Shown here: in pieces, positions 37,371-48,610 of the stretch
Position numbering within the stretch: the stretch's first letter is position 1
Layout of the letters: each line of letters begins with the position of its first letter
Assembly (NCBI GenBank): GCA_008508345.1
Contig: QNGE01001021.1
Span: 51,104-115,103, forward strand
Source of the DNA: Paragonimus westermani
Lineage: Eukaryota > Platyhelminthes > Trematoda > Plagiorchiida > Troglotrematidae
Reading direction: 5' to 3'
Length of the DNA: 64,000 nt
Made by a program: the position numbers and the translations under genes
Notes under the pieces: model-generated
Database searches by the model: none
Told to the model about the DNA's origin: nothing
The model's input: the letters and a program-made list of their open reading frames with translations, nothing else

Positions 37371-39353
37371 AACGCGTTCGCCCTTTTCTAAGACTAGCGT
37401 CTTTTCTGGATCTAAACACAAACGAAGACGTCTGAGGCTAGGTCGGGTACCAGCTAAACGAAGAACCCCTACACGATCTTAAATAAGTTTTTAAAACAAT
37501 GTGGAACAGTAATATCAGAGGGTTTGATAAATTTATCGAAACTTGTAACGAAAAGCGCTGTTAGAATCAAGGCTCAATTTCCGTAGTGATTCCGTTGGAT
37601 ATTTTGGGTAGATGTGCGGTTCTCTTGGGGGATTATTACCAATGTGCATAAGAAAGTACAATTCATCGTTAATGGTATACTACTAGGTATACCGACTCTA
37701 TCGTGTCGATTATTTCGTGCAGTAAGGCATGTTTAAGCACGACTCAGCCATGCGGAACGCTTATGTTCTAAACCGCACCATGCATTCCCGCTAGGACGCC
37801 AGTTCGAACAGTGCCAACATAACTAGATTGATGTTATTGATCTCACAAGAGAGGTTTCGAATGATACTGATTTATGTTCATTTTATACACTCATACAGGG
37901 TCAATTACTGCTGGCAAGTGGAATGGTTGTTTAGCGGGGACAAAATGTTCAATTTCAACAAAGAGAATAGGGGTTGCTGGAAGTTACGTTTAAAAACTTA
38001 ACTTCAGAAATCAGTTACGAAACACGTAATTTCTCGAGTAACATTGAAGAACACATCAACATCGACAACTGAATGCTCAACAGACGCATTCTCTTAACCA
38101 AGTTCCTAACGGATAGAGCATCAAACTTGAACGACACCCTTGTCTCTAGGGTATGTCCGTGGTTCGGTATAAGCGTTTCTCACAAGTCACTGCAGCTGAA
38201 AGTCTACACGTGATAATTTGATGACGTAGTCAATGAGGCGATGCATAACACGGTCGTCTTATGAGTAATGGAACCATGGTTCCACCACAACCTGGCGCAA
38301 GTATATGCCTTATTGGTTGACGAGCCATAACAATGACGAAACAAGAGCCTACATGTTTCTTTTTAGAAGAGGGACAGAATACCGAGTTAAATCGCTGATG
38401 AGGTGTGAATTACGTTCACTTTACAACAATTCCCAGAGCCACGAGCATTGAAAAGGAACGGCGAATAGCGCATATTTCAAATTGCTGACAGCAAATAGAA
38501 CATCGAATCCAAAGAACAAGCAAATAAAAACTGGCAAAAAGGCGATAATTAAATTACGAGTATTATGATACAGCAGTGAACAGGGTGGATTGAATTGCAT
38601 GGAGATGGATGGCATATTTCAGTAAAATCAAAAGAGACATCAAATGAAATCTAATCACATAGCTGAAATACAAAGATGAGATGTGAGAAGAATGGGTAAC
38701 GAGATCAATGGAAACGCCGTGAGCGGCCGAGAGTAGATTTTTCACGTAGGTGCTCAAAGAGGTGCCTACGTTAGCACAAAATTAGGAACAAACAAGAACT
38801 GATGTGGCGGTATTAGCACATGCGGGCGTATGTCTCGTTTAAACAGCACAGAGAATTTATGTAAACAGGGTATGCACGACGACGAGTTATGGACCAATGA
38901 CAGATAAACTAAGTGAATCTCCGGGAAAAACATGGATTTCAATCGTTGCTAGCCGTACAAGGTCAGTAAGAACTGGTTGACATACTCAGACGAGAAAAGT
39001 CAACTCATATCACAGAACTGATGCAAACGTAAACAAACAAACAAACAAACAACCAAAACAGGAAAGACGCCTGCAAAACAGTGAGCAACCACTGACGATG
39101 GATGACTGTAGAAGAAATACAATAGACTGGGAATTTGACAGAGGAGACGGGACAATAGGTGATTGAAGAAGTCATGTACAAATTCGTAGAGAAGAAAAAA
39201 AACAATGAAAACTGATCGGACAACAAACAAATCGTATTGATTGTCGCCAGCGACGCAACCGGTAGATATTCATAGGATCACGTGAATGGAAGCAACCCGA
39301 ACCCATGATACCGGTTACCAACGGAGAATTGAAAGCAGTAACAGAACAAACGC
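37371..39353. other. 3' flank of the arrestin gene, unassigned
   Basis: It lies downstream of the arrestin stop on the minus strand and may include its 3' UTR. The minus strand is T/C-rich between 38400 and 39250, with an (AAAC)5 run on plus at 39031-39050. I saw no AATAAA on minus. No protein domain was recognised. Confidence 0.4.
39031..39050 (+). repeat. (AAAC)5 microsatellite
   Basis: Five perfect AAAC units, in the presumed 3' flank or UTR of arrestin ((GTTT)5 in its sense strand). Confidence 0.9.
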
Positions 39354-39522
39354 TCAGGAGCTCACATCACCCGAAGCTGTATGGGCTGGCATAACTTCTG
39401 TCGGTTGCAAATGCGATTGTTCCGCGTCAAAACATTTGAGACGAAGACGGGCAAAATCTTCAAAGATCAAATCGTCATCGACTATCGGCCGTGCAGGTGG
39501 AGCTGTGTCGGGAATGCGAGTG
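39354..39522 (-). CDS. ARRB: beta-arrestin, terminal coding exon (C-tail with AP2-binding motif)
   Basis: This is the last coding exon of the minus-strand arrestin gene, 56 codons including a TGA stop at 39356-39354. It is preceded by a strong acceptor (TCTTCCTGCAG). Its first base C completes an Arg codon left open (CG) by the exon at 42789-43082, so the phases match. It reads TRIPDTAPPARP, then VDDDLIFEDFARLRLK. The latter is the beta-arrestin AP2 beta-adaptin motif (acidic, then FxxFxxxR), which recruits receptor-arrestin complexes to clathrin-coated pits. A polar tail ending GDVSS follows. Vertebrate beta-arrestins have DDDIVFEDFARxRLK at the same place. I saw no AATAAA on the minus strand within about 950 bp downstream, so the 3' end of the transcript is undefined. 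Confidence 0.9.
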
Positions 39523-39721
39523 CTGCAGGAAGACGGATGGTGTTATACAATGAGAGGCCAAAACAAAACTGAATGGAAAAGACATTTATCACACGGTGGT
39601 ACCCGATGGACCAGATGGATTCTATTTGGGTTATAGAAGGATAACTGAGCAGGTGCACATGAATACTACAGAAAAAATATGGTACATACGCGCGACATTG
39701 AAATTTCCCCAAATTTCCTCC

Positions 39722-39985
39722 TTGATTCATCATCATCATCACCCAGATCCGTGGCTACAAGTGTCACCATATACCTGAAGGTAGACGAAGTCTTGCGGAA
39801 ACCCTCCACTACTACTAAAAACAGCGTAACTTTCTGAGAAGTATGGCAAACTATTTAATTTAGAAAAGACCCAACTGTGAAAAATCCGGGGTTCGGTCGG
39901 ATTCAAACCAGAAACAGAAACAGCACGTTCAAGCGTGGCAAGTGCTTTCTTAGCTGAGCTAAATCGGGAACTCGGGGAGTCCACA
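39722..39985 (-). mobile_element. tRNA-derived SINE, second family, with (GAT)n tail
   Basis: On the minus strand there is an A box in TTTAGCTCAGCTAAGAAAGC (revcomp of 39944-39963) and a B box GGTTTGAATCC (revcomp of 39899-39909), about 40 bases apart as in a tRNA. A tRNA-unrelated body follows, ending in TGATGATGATGATGA (39727-39741). The tail resembles that of the resident RTE-like LINE. It lies in the last arrestin intron, in the same orientation as the gene. No hammerhead is present. Confidence 0.72.
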
Positions 39986-39989
39986 CTTA

Positions 39990-42788
39990 AATCTGATCAT
40001 TCACTTGACCCACTGTCTCACAGGAAATCCACCAAGTTATCCAGGGAATCGACTGCTCCTAGTGTTGTAAACTAATGCGAGAGAACGGACGTGATGCCTA
40101 AACCGTAGCTTCAGCGATGAACACTCATTCATATCGAGGGGTTGGAAAACATTCCGGAGCCTTTTAGCAAGAGATGGAACAAACTAGCAAACCCGACAAT
40201 TCAAACTGTGTCCAAGAAAGCTGTGTACAATACACATTCCTTAAGAGGTGATATGCTGTTTAACACATTTAAAGATATGACGAGCGCAACACTGAAACGC
40301 ACTCAGTGCAATGAAGTTTAGATAATTCCCACAAACCACTACAGTGTGCTTACCCTGACCAAGCACTAAATTCTCAAGTTCCGTACCAGCAAGTGTTTCT
40401 ACGGTATACCTCCAAACAGGTGCCAACCAACGGCGCAACGTCTATGATCGAAAGACAGAGAGGTTAACTGTCTACAGAATGTAGGCAAGTGACGTCATTG
40501 ATCTGTGCCCAGGAGACAGAAAGTAGAGTGGGACTACCAGACTTAGATCAATAGGATCAGCATTCTGTTCTCATCGAATTGGCATAAGTATCACTCATCC
40601 GACTTGTTTTCGTTATTTAGCAATTTTATGTACCTTTAAAAATTTGCTATACTCGTTTCCGTGCCAGTGTAGAAAAGTCATACCGATAGACTAGAGAACA
40701 CGTTTGATACAGCAACCAACGAGCACATATTAAATAACTCGCTGGTGAACGTTGCTAAAGGAGGACAAAACGCTGCGGTGTTCGCTAGAAAACACGTCGC
40801 AAAACCAGCATTATAATGTCGTTTACTGTCCTTATCAGCATTCACAACGCGCAAAACTGCAGTACCATGAAACCTTTTGCACCAACCAGTCCGACGTGCA
40901 AAAAATCGATCCACAATATTTGCTTGTAGGCTCAGATGTGAGTACCACTTACAATGGAGATCGATTTGCACTTCTCACTTGAATCCCGCTGCTTCATCTA
41001 GTGAGAGAATCTTGTATCGTTTGATTGCCTTATTCAACCAAGAAATGACAATTCAAAGTTAACGTGTGATTTAACAACTGTGAACTATTAGGATCACTCT
41101 ACTGCCATGTAATCAAGATTCCTGAATCACAGACTCCGAATGGCGCAACCTAGGCCAACGCGTTTCCTTAGCCTGGGTCCCAAGAAATGACATAAAGATT
41201 AACGAACCAACTTTTTCTGTAGTGGTGATAGATCATAACACAGTATACAAAGAAAGATACATGCAAAATGAGGACACCTCTCTGTGTTCATGGAGAAGTC
41301 TGTCTGAGTGACATGGTAACATTTGCTGCAACTGAACATTCAAACCGTGGGAGCTGTTGCAGCTGAAAGCTGCAATCAAGTCTGACACTGACGGCTAAGT
41401 CAACTCCCAGCTTCCCAGTGTTCGTTCTCAAGAACACACTAGTCTTAACAGCCTGGTTCCATGAGCTAAGACTAGCTGTTACGAAGCTACTCAGCTATAA
41501 GGCTCGTGGTGTGGATGTCAGCAATTTTCATGTCGCGTTTGTAAACATCACCGTACAACAAGATAGCTCCTTCTGTAAATTCGGAGACCGCGGAAATGTC
41601 ATGCAGATAGGACGGTTCCTCAGAAGGAAGTCCACTCACGGGAAATAGCCAAAGTTGTCCCTGCTGCAATGTGAGTCTTCGTTAGGGATGAGTGTCCCAA
41701 AATGTTCCAAAATGATCGGAGACAAACATGATAAATCTTTGATATATGTAGAGACTGACTTGGGCACTATTATTAATATTCAAGTCGAACAGCCGGGAAA
41801 AAACCGTTCCATTCACAAAAACGCTCGAAATGAAACCCATGTTCGAATAGTGAACTCTACTCAGAAAGACAAAGTGAATTCGATAACGAAAAGCCGATTA
41901 GCCAATCAAGTAGACAACTGAGTCCGGTAGATTGTTGATTGTTGCCATTTGGTGGAAGCCGGGCTGCAGTCATTTGGAATTCACATGTTAGAGGAAACTT
42001 ACAATACTTATGTACACCTGATTCTCAGTGTTGGACAGTAGTCAAAGGGTATAGGATGAAGGAAGGGTTCACACAAGATGATAACAAGCAAACAAAGATG
42101 CTCGTTTCACAAAGGGTAGGGATAAAAGAAGAATGAATCAAAATATGGTTAAGCTTGCTCGAATATAGACTCGGATATGAGAATCAAGCATGAAGCAAAC
42201 GTGCTGTGACAGACGACGAGTTGCTAACACTGATATTGTTTTGATGGTTTAGCTGATTGTAGACTCGAATCAGTATCATTTAAAGTTATCTAGTGACGGG
42301 GTTGTTGCAAGGGATTTAGGCAAACGGACCCAGATTGGCATACCCTAGCCAGTACATATTTCGATGCAGTCTGTGGTTATTGGGAAACAAATCGTGCATG
42401 TCACAACGACGTCTATTCATCGAGAACTCTAAAGGTTGAATGAACAGGCGCGAAGTGGTCAGGCAAGGAGATGATGGTGACCATCGAGACCCTGAATGCC
42501 CCAGTGAGTAAAGTGGGTAGGTGCCGCTTGGCAAGTTGGGGTCCTGTTGACAATATAAATCACTGTCGATTGTGAATGCCAGCCGAAATGATAAATGGTT
42601 GCAACCAACAATATGCGTACACAGACTCTTTCAAAGTCGTTTCTCCACTGAATATGCAACGGACGGCTACGCGGGCTCAGGTGCAACCTGACCAAGTAAG
42701 TATGCATGCATGCATACATCAATACCACGAGTGATGTGTAGTCTACGAAACAAACTATTTCATTCACAAAAACAGAGCAAATACTCAC
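39990..42788. other. arrestin intron, remaining part
   Basis: Part of the 3266-bp intron between 39523 and 42788. Nothing was recognised apart from the SINE at 39722 and a small perfect hairpin TTGCAGCT-GAA-AGCTGCAA at 41357-41375. Confidence 0.5.
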
Positions 42789-43082
42789 CGTGCAGGTGGT
42801 GTCGGCGGTTTGGTCTCGGAGAAGCCTGTATTCAGAGCAATCAAATCTTCGCTAGACTGCAACGAAGGAGCCGAATCGCCGAATCTACCCGTCAATTCGA
42901 ACGGGAAGTCTTTGACTGGTTGGCTCATTGGATTCGATGTTGGAGACGTGTGAGAGGAGAACGATTCATGACCAGGAGTAGTGGGGAACTCCTCCAGATC
43001 GTGAAACCGCCAACCGTGTTCCTCTACATCGACCACCGGTTTCGGATGTGTCAATGTAAACGGAAGTTCCAACGAAACGTCA
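42789..43082 (-). CDS. ARRB: beta-arrestin exon: last C-domain strand and proline/serine-rich C-tail
   Basis: This is a 294-bp exon, phase 2 at both ends, between acceptor TTTATCTCAG and donor GTGAGTAT. It opens with DVSLELPFTLTHPKP, the arrestin C-domain terminal strand (vertebrate: DVAVELPFTLMHPKP). About 80 residues of likely disordered tail follow, rich in Pro, Ser and acidic residues. The tail contains EDLIALNTG, which sits where vertebrate beta-arrestins carry the clathrin box LIELDTN, but with Asn instead of the acidic residue. It ends in KPPTPPA plus a split Arg codon, an SH3-ligand-like proline run. The family assignment comes from the HPKP strand and the adjoining exons. The opposite strand is open over 450 bp here, but that frame is a shadow of this exon. 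Confidence 0.92.
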
Positions 43083-43239
43083 CTGAGATAAAGAGCAGAT
43101 TTATGCACAATAGTAAAAATTTTCATCATAGCAATATAGCGGAGAAGGTTACTGGCGTTTAAACTGTTACACAAATATGATATGAATAAAAAGAGAAAGT
43201 GCCAGCGTATAAAACAGAGAAGGGATGGGATTAACTACG

Positions 43240-43628
43240 TTATGAAACAATAAACATTACGGTTGTAGAAATGTGACCGAGCAAAAGGCGAGGATAATCA
43301 CCTTTAAAAGGCAATTCTATATAAACCTTCTTTTTCACAGTGACCACCTGCTGAGATGGCGGTTTCGGTCTACTATGTCTTTCTATGAACCACTTTGGAT
43401 ACCCGTTAAGTTGTAGTACGCACGTGATCAAGTCTAATTCCTTCGCGAGACTATCCCGAGTACAGATTCGTCTTGCTCGTGTGTATTCATAGGACGACAT
43501 AGTAGACCGAAGCCACCTTCCGAACAGGTGGCCACAGTGAGAAAAAAGGAGGTTTATGTAGAATTGCCCCCCTGCCCGTTCGACATTAAAAACCCGTTCC
43601 ATGTTATTGCAAATTTGGTACTGACGAG
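43240..43628 (-). mobile_element. Penelope-like element fragment (thumb/linker)
   Basis: The minus frame reads TRARRICTRDSLAKELDLIT, CVLQLNGYPKWFIERHSRP and VYIELPFKGD. This is the block between the RT and GIY-YIG domains of PLEs, very similar to the equivalent part of the PLE at 14315-14440. No catalytic motifs are present. It abuts RT sequence of a LINE (43629-43838), both in the arrestin intron. Confidence 0.78.
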
Positions 43629-46600
43629 TCAATACGAAATGCTAGCATCTACCAGTTTCCGTCTTCTGGCAGTTTTGAACAAGCTTTGCGTGTTATGATA
43701 ATAGCCTCTCCCCACTATCCTTAAAAAGAGAAGGAGGAGATCTGGCCTAGGAGTTTTGTTACGCTTCAGTACCTTGAATTTCAGGGCCACTTCTGCTTTC
43801 GATGCAAAGCCGTCAGCAACGCATTCGGGTCCCGTCATCTAAATGATCTGGTTGAGAACAGCTGCAGTGCTCCTCAAAATGTTCAGCCTATCGGTCAAGT
43901 CGATGCGATTGACGTGGTCTCACCTGCATCGACTCGACGCTTCAGGGAAAAAAGGGTTGTGCCATTCCCATACAAAAAGTTTCTTTCCATCTCTTTCGAC
44001 TGCTCGACCAAGTAATGTTCATGGTCTTTGGGCAAGCTTTTATTCAGCTTGCGTTTAATTTCCCGATGGTAGTCATCATATTGACAGCCAGGTGGAATCG
44101 GGCGATGCTTGTTCATGCGGTTTAACGATATGGTAGAAATCCAGTTATATTGCAGCTTCATCGTTGCTTCGGAACACACATCTTCACAGCATCCTCTCAT
44201 AGTTGTTGCGATTTGACCCCAGCGTTCGTTAGGTTCTCTCACCTGATTCGAACTGACCGATCCTTCCCGTTAAGCACACTCCACACTCTCCACGCTCGAA
44301 TGCCGGTTAAGTACTTTGTATTTCAGAAGCTACTTTTGATCGAATCAAACCCACAGGTTTTGTTACACCTCGACTATATGGGTTCTCGAAAATTTACAAG
44401 CCTAAACAACCGCTCAGGCCGAGAGTGTGTAATACTCCTTATCATAGAGTCGCCCAACGGCTCGTGGAGACTTTACAACCCATGCAGGAACGTTTATGCC
44501 AACACAGTCCAGGTGATATTTTTGAATTTGTGGAGGTCATAAAAGAACTAAATGTGGATAACATGTTCATATGCTCGTTTGATACCACATCATTGTTTGG
44601 AAAGTGATGAAAACCATTGATTACTTGTGTGAGTACATTAAGGCGCTTGCGACTAGGCTACAGATTCCGACTTCGCCTCTGAAAGAGTTGCTTCCTCGTT
44701 GCAGGTTCAACGTGCAATTTATGTTGAATGGGTCGTTTTATCGACAAATAGATGGTGTGGCTAAGAGAACCCTCTTCAGTCCTTCACTGGCCGATATATC
44801 CACGAGAAAACCTGACCACGGCCATATGAAGAGTTCCATCGATAGCCTATGTGTGGATAATGTATTCGCGATATCAGGCGCCTTGGACGAAGTCGATAAT
44901 ATTCTGTGCATGTCCATGGTCAAACAGTCCGTTTCATTTCCACGACGTTATTTCAATCAGACGTACAAACGGCTGGCTGAAGAAATCTATCCACAGAAAA
45001 CCGATAGGAACAAAGCAATATACTAATTTCAACACTTTTGTACCCTTGAAACAAAAGAGTAATCTTGTTTACAACCTTAAAAGTAAAGTGAAGAAAATTT
45101 GCTCAGAAGAAGCCATCGAACAAGGGTTTGCTCTTATTTTCAACGCCATGAAACAAAATGGCTATCCTGAAAGATTTATTGCTAAAAACATGGCGGAAAG
45201 ATCACCATATCCCGTGGTTTATCGAGTGGATAAGAGAAAACTGCATTCGTCAACCGGCTATTCAAAGGTGATCTTGTAACAGATTTTCTTAACCGTAGAC
45301 TGTGTAATGCACTACTGAGAACCTTTCTGGCCGCGACACCGCAGTCCTGGTTCATAAGTATGCGCATGCCATCACCTAATGTCAAAGATAAGGTGGCTGT
45401 CCACGTCAAAAATGTGGTTGTCAACTCTCTTTTGTTGCTGTACTGTGGAGTATATTGGACGCACCAGCAGGCAACTTTGTATGAGCGTAAGGGAGCATCA
45501 TCCAAAATGGTTTAGAAGCAGGGTAAGAAAATCAATAACTAGCGCTATCGTAGAACATCTGGCAGACACAGGTCACAAGGTGAACCCTAGTCAGTCTTTT
45601 CGTGTCATATATAGGACGTTTAAACGGTAGCCAAGGCCAACAGAAAGTCGCAAAGCAACGAAGACTGAAGCGATAGCCATCCGACAACGTGATTCTCTGC
45701 GATCTTATCATGAGTTCATACAAGCTTGTGGCCTCTTCTGGTCCATCACGAACGCACATCTCACGTACCCTGAGTTAACACTGGCAGACTGTCCACATCA
45801 CCCTATTAGTGGATAGGACTCATTTGGTTGCTTTCTCATTGTTCAACTGTAACATGTTGATGATAAATTCCTTGCCAACTTGGTCTTATTTTGCACTTAC
45901 GAGTTTACGATCACTAGAAAAATAACAAAACAAAACGGGCATGTACAACAAAATGGACCGAGTCTAAGTGGTTGCTCAAAAGGCACGACAGTGTTTAACA
46001 GTGTGCCACCACCTGTAACTGTCTGCCGTATGATCAACCTGTGTCCATGGCTAAGAAGCACGGGGAGGTGTCTCCATGTAACACAATGTCTCTTTTTGTG
46101 TTGAAATGTGGTGTTCGAAAATGTAGAGATCATGGGGTGCGCACTGTTGCAGCAGTCTTCCACCACTGTTGTGCCCGAACACCAAACACCTCCCCGTCTG
46201 GAGAAAAGCAATCAAGTTGAGCATTCAAATCGTTTGCCAGTATGATGATGTCTGAGTGTTTAGTTTGCTTCAAAAGGGCAACGAGGACGCCGTAAGACAC
46301 ATCTTTGGTAACATCCGAAGAGCTGTCTGTCGGATCGTACGCCGATATAACGAAAGCACAACGCTTTCCAGACTTGCGTTGACAGACTGTAAGCAAGGTA
46401 TTGATGTGAGAGCGCGGAAGCGACTGCTCACTAGGATCCAATCGGGTAAACATTGTTCTGTTCTGGAACTCAGTGTGATTCCCACTCCAGCTTGACCACG
46501 AGACTTAGCCTCGGCATCACTACAGATCTTAAGAGAGAATTGCATGGAATGACAATTATCCAGACTTGAAAGAGTACTTGCCAGAGCAACCAACTTGTCG

Positions 46601-46950
46601 GAGAATGCCGACCCTGAAGGAGTCAATGCTTACCAGCTGCCTTGGCTTTAGAAAAGAATTATCATCCAAGGGCACAAAGCAGTCAGGAAACTTGGAGGAT
46701 AAAACAGAGGGAGAAAGTCGTAATGGTAGAATGATCTTACTGTTCGGAGAATGATAGCTCCTGATACCCCTAGGTCGTTTATGCCAGAGAAGGGGGTTGA
46801 TTTGAGGTACCTCATTCCGATTCTCCGACTAAAAAGTCTGACCCATGAGGCAAAAGATTACAGGGTTTTCTTGAGGGGGCCCTACTCGGAACCAGTGACT
46901 CAAGTGGTAGCGAGGGGCTTACCTAGTCTGAGGGCGTAATGAATAGCACA
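43629..46950 (-). mobile_element. RTE-like LINE, copy L3, interrupted by a PLE
   Basis: Read on minus from high to low coordinates there is an APE-type endonuclease region (46626-45960): SRGQAGVGITLSSRTEQCLP, CAFVISAYDPTDSSSDVTKD, DIIILANDLNAQLD and FQHKKRHCVTWR. After the PLE comes the linker at 44242-43895 (RWGQIATTMRGC, YNWIST, PPGCQYDDYHREIKRKLNKS, KEMERN), then the start of the RT at 43838-43629 (VLKRNKTPRPDLLLLFLRIV for LKRNKAxGPDGLPPxLFKDG). The order and sense fit one element split by the antisense PLE at 44250-45790. The region 46640-46950 is probably its 5' part. Several frameshifts and loss of the GPDG motif show that it is dead. Confidence 0.82.
44250..45790 (+). mobile_element. 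Penelope-like element, longest copy (RT and GIY-YIG), inserted in the LINE
   Basis: The PLE ORF is covered nearly end to end across several frames: YGFSKIYKPKQPLRPRVCNT, PYHRVAQRLVETLQPMQERL, FEFVEVIKELN, CSFDTTSLFG (RT palm start), YLCEYI, RFNVQFMLNGSFYRQIDGVA, LFSPSLADI, CVDNVFAISGALDEVDNIL (catalytic YVDD has become CVDN), NTFVPLKQKSNLVYNLKSKV, KKICSEEAIE, KQNGYPERFIAKNM, the GIY-YIG core VEYIGRTSRQLCMSVREHHP, SAIVEHLADTGHKVNPSQSF and AIAIRQRDSLRSYHEF. At least four frameshifts and the lost catalytic Asp show it is inactive. LINE sequence of the opposite strand flanks it on both sides, so it was inserted into that LINE. Confidence 0.88.
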
Positions 46951-47287
46951 CGAATGTCTGCTTCTGAACACCGCTGTGCACATTGGTTGTATTTGATGCC
47001 ACACCAGGTTTTTGGATTACACGAGACGTTTTTCGATCATATTGGGTAATACGCCGGCGATCACACTCAACAGTTGGGCAATCGGAGTACTCTTTTGGTT
47101 GAGGGTATCTTTTCTCCTGATTTGGAAGGTAGTAATGCTGCAACCATAAAAATAGTCCTGCTGTATGCCCGTGCCTCACTACCAAAATACTCTTACACGG
47201 TCAGTAGTGTGACATGCAAACTTATGAGTGCATCTGCTTTTCATCTGACTGATTCACTTTACCTTATCTGACAAGGTTACACTCGGA
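46951..47287. other. intronic DNA, possibly the 5' end of LINE L3
   Basis: The minus strand is open from 47185 to 46919 (88 aa, containing YYLPNQEKRYPQPKEYSDCP). It is not recognised as a domain. Its position upstream of the LINE endonuclease suggests LINE 5' sequence. Confidence 0.35.
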
Positions 47288-47359
47288 AGGACCGAAGTTC
47301 TAGTCAGCATAGTCCTCCGGGTCGATGCAGTGCTCAAGCCTGACCGCCGCGTCAGGATA
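47288..47359. repeat. dispersed repeat D, copy 2
   Basis: GGACCGAAGTTCTAGTCAGC, then GATGCAGTGCTCAAGCCTGA align with 35186-35258. It lies about 20 bp from the splice donor of the arrestin exon 47381-47467. Confidence 0.55.
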
Positions 47360-47380
47360 GCTTTAAAACCACAAACTCAC

Positions 47381-47467
47381 CTGGACGCGAAGCCGAGAAC
47401 CAGACGAACTTTGACGCGATATTGAACGATCATCCCAAGGCTCTCCTTCTGTTGCGGGTTACAAACG
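47381..47467 (-). CDS. ARRB: beta-arrestin exon: C-domain beta-strand (IVQYRVKVRL)
   Basis: This is an 87-bp exon, phase 2 at both ends. The acceptor is a long T-rich tract ending TTTTTCAG and the donor is AG|GTGAGT. It encodes a split Ile, then VCNPQQKESLGMIVQYRVKV and RLVLGFAS. This matches the vertebrate segment IVKEGANKEVLGILVSYRVKVKLVV, with a diverged loop (CNPQQ for KEGAN) and a conserved strand. The split codons AT|C (Ile) and AG|T (Ser) rebuild the expected ...SSTI and SDVSLELP junctions with the flanking exons, which supports the gene model strongly. A dispersed repeat lies about 20 bp beyond the donor, in the intron. Confidence 0.92.
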
Positions 47468-48514
47468 CTGAAAAACCACCAAAAAAGCAACAATTACAGC
47501 ACAGTGAACAACGTGTAACTCAAGCTACTAATATACCTCTAACCGGCGTTCCAACAGGCCTGAAACTAATGGACAATTTGAATATTTCGATTCTGAGTTC
47601 GAATCACAATTTCCAAGAGAATTTTTTACCGGGACTGAGTGAATTTTTTGCACCTCCTGAGATTTCCCGTTTTGAATTATCTTGCTTGCATTTTGAGATC
47701 GAACGTGTTCCTCTATCTTTGATCAAATCATCGACCGATCAATAAAACAGGGTTGAAATTGGATGCCAATTTCACTAAATTCTGATCCCAAAGTGGCACA
47801 GCGTTCTTCTTATTTTTTAGATGGCCAAAAACATTCCGATGGACCTATTCGGATAGTCGCATTTACCTCATTGAGTTTGCTCAAGTCTGCCAATGTTTTG
47901 CCGACTGATAACTCACAAAGGTGTTTCAAAAACAATCAAAGCACGTTGACAATACCCGTACGCCTCAGTTTATTTGTTTTTATCAGAACTTAAGGAGATG
48001 ATTCAAATTGATTAGCACAGCATGTGAATGAAAGCTCTAGGATGAGCATGGAAGGCACTCATATTCAGCTAAAGATTGAAAGGTAGCACCAGACGTAGAT
48101 GCATGCTTGCTCTGGGTGCACAAGTGACGTTTGAGATGTGTTTGCTCTCTTTTATACATAAGTGCTACAGGGTAATTTGGATGGACTTCAAGGATCTTGG
48201 AACAGATCTTCTGTTAGGTGAAATGACTACCAGTGGTCAGCATGCCAACGATAACGCTTTGCAAGTGTATAGACCTTGTTGTGCATCTAAATGAATAGAC
48301 TGACTTGTACGGCATGTACGTGTGAAATGCTGTTAAACGAGCCAGTCGATTATGAACACATACTCGTTGTTACAACCAAGTCACCTGACACCAATGACTG
48401 GTTCATCAACCAGAGGGGCATCAGTGCATCCAGCTCTAATGCTTCTCAAGTGGTATCCATAAGTACAGCAAGGTCATGTACTGGATTCGCAAATCTATGA
48501 CGAAGCACAGTCAC

Positions 48515-48610
48515 CATCCTTATCAAAGACAGCAACATATTCGTGGTTTACACCGATGCCCAACTATCACACAACCAAACAGAGAAGAAACAAGCTCTAA
48601 GTAGGACACA
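48515..48610 (-). mobile_element. LINE 3'-UTR fragment
   Basis: AGACAGCAACATATTCG, then CCCAACTATCACACAACCAA and AGAGAAGAAACAAGC on plus align with 27710-27765, the 3' UTR of LINE L1, in the same orientation. Coding sequence is absent. Confidence 0.55.

Noticed and set aside
42710..43162. Plus-strand open frame of 150 aa
   Set aside because: It overlaps the minus-strand arrestin exon 42789-43082, whose protein similarity and splice sites are clear. The plus frame is a shadow.
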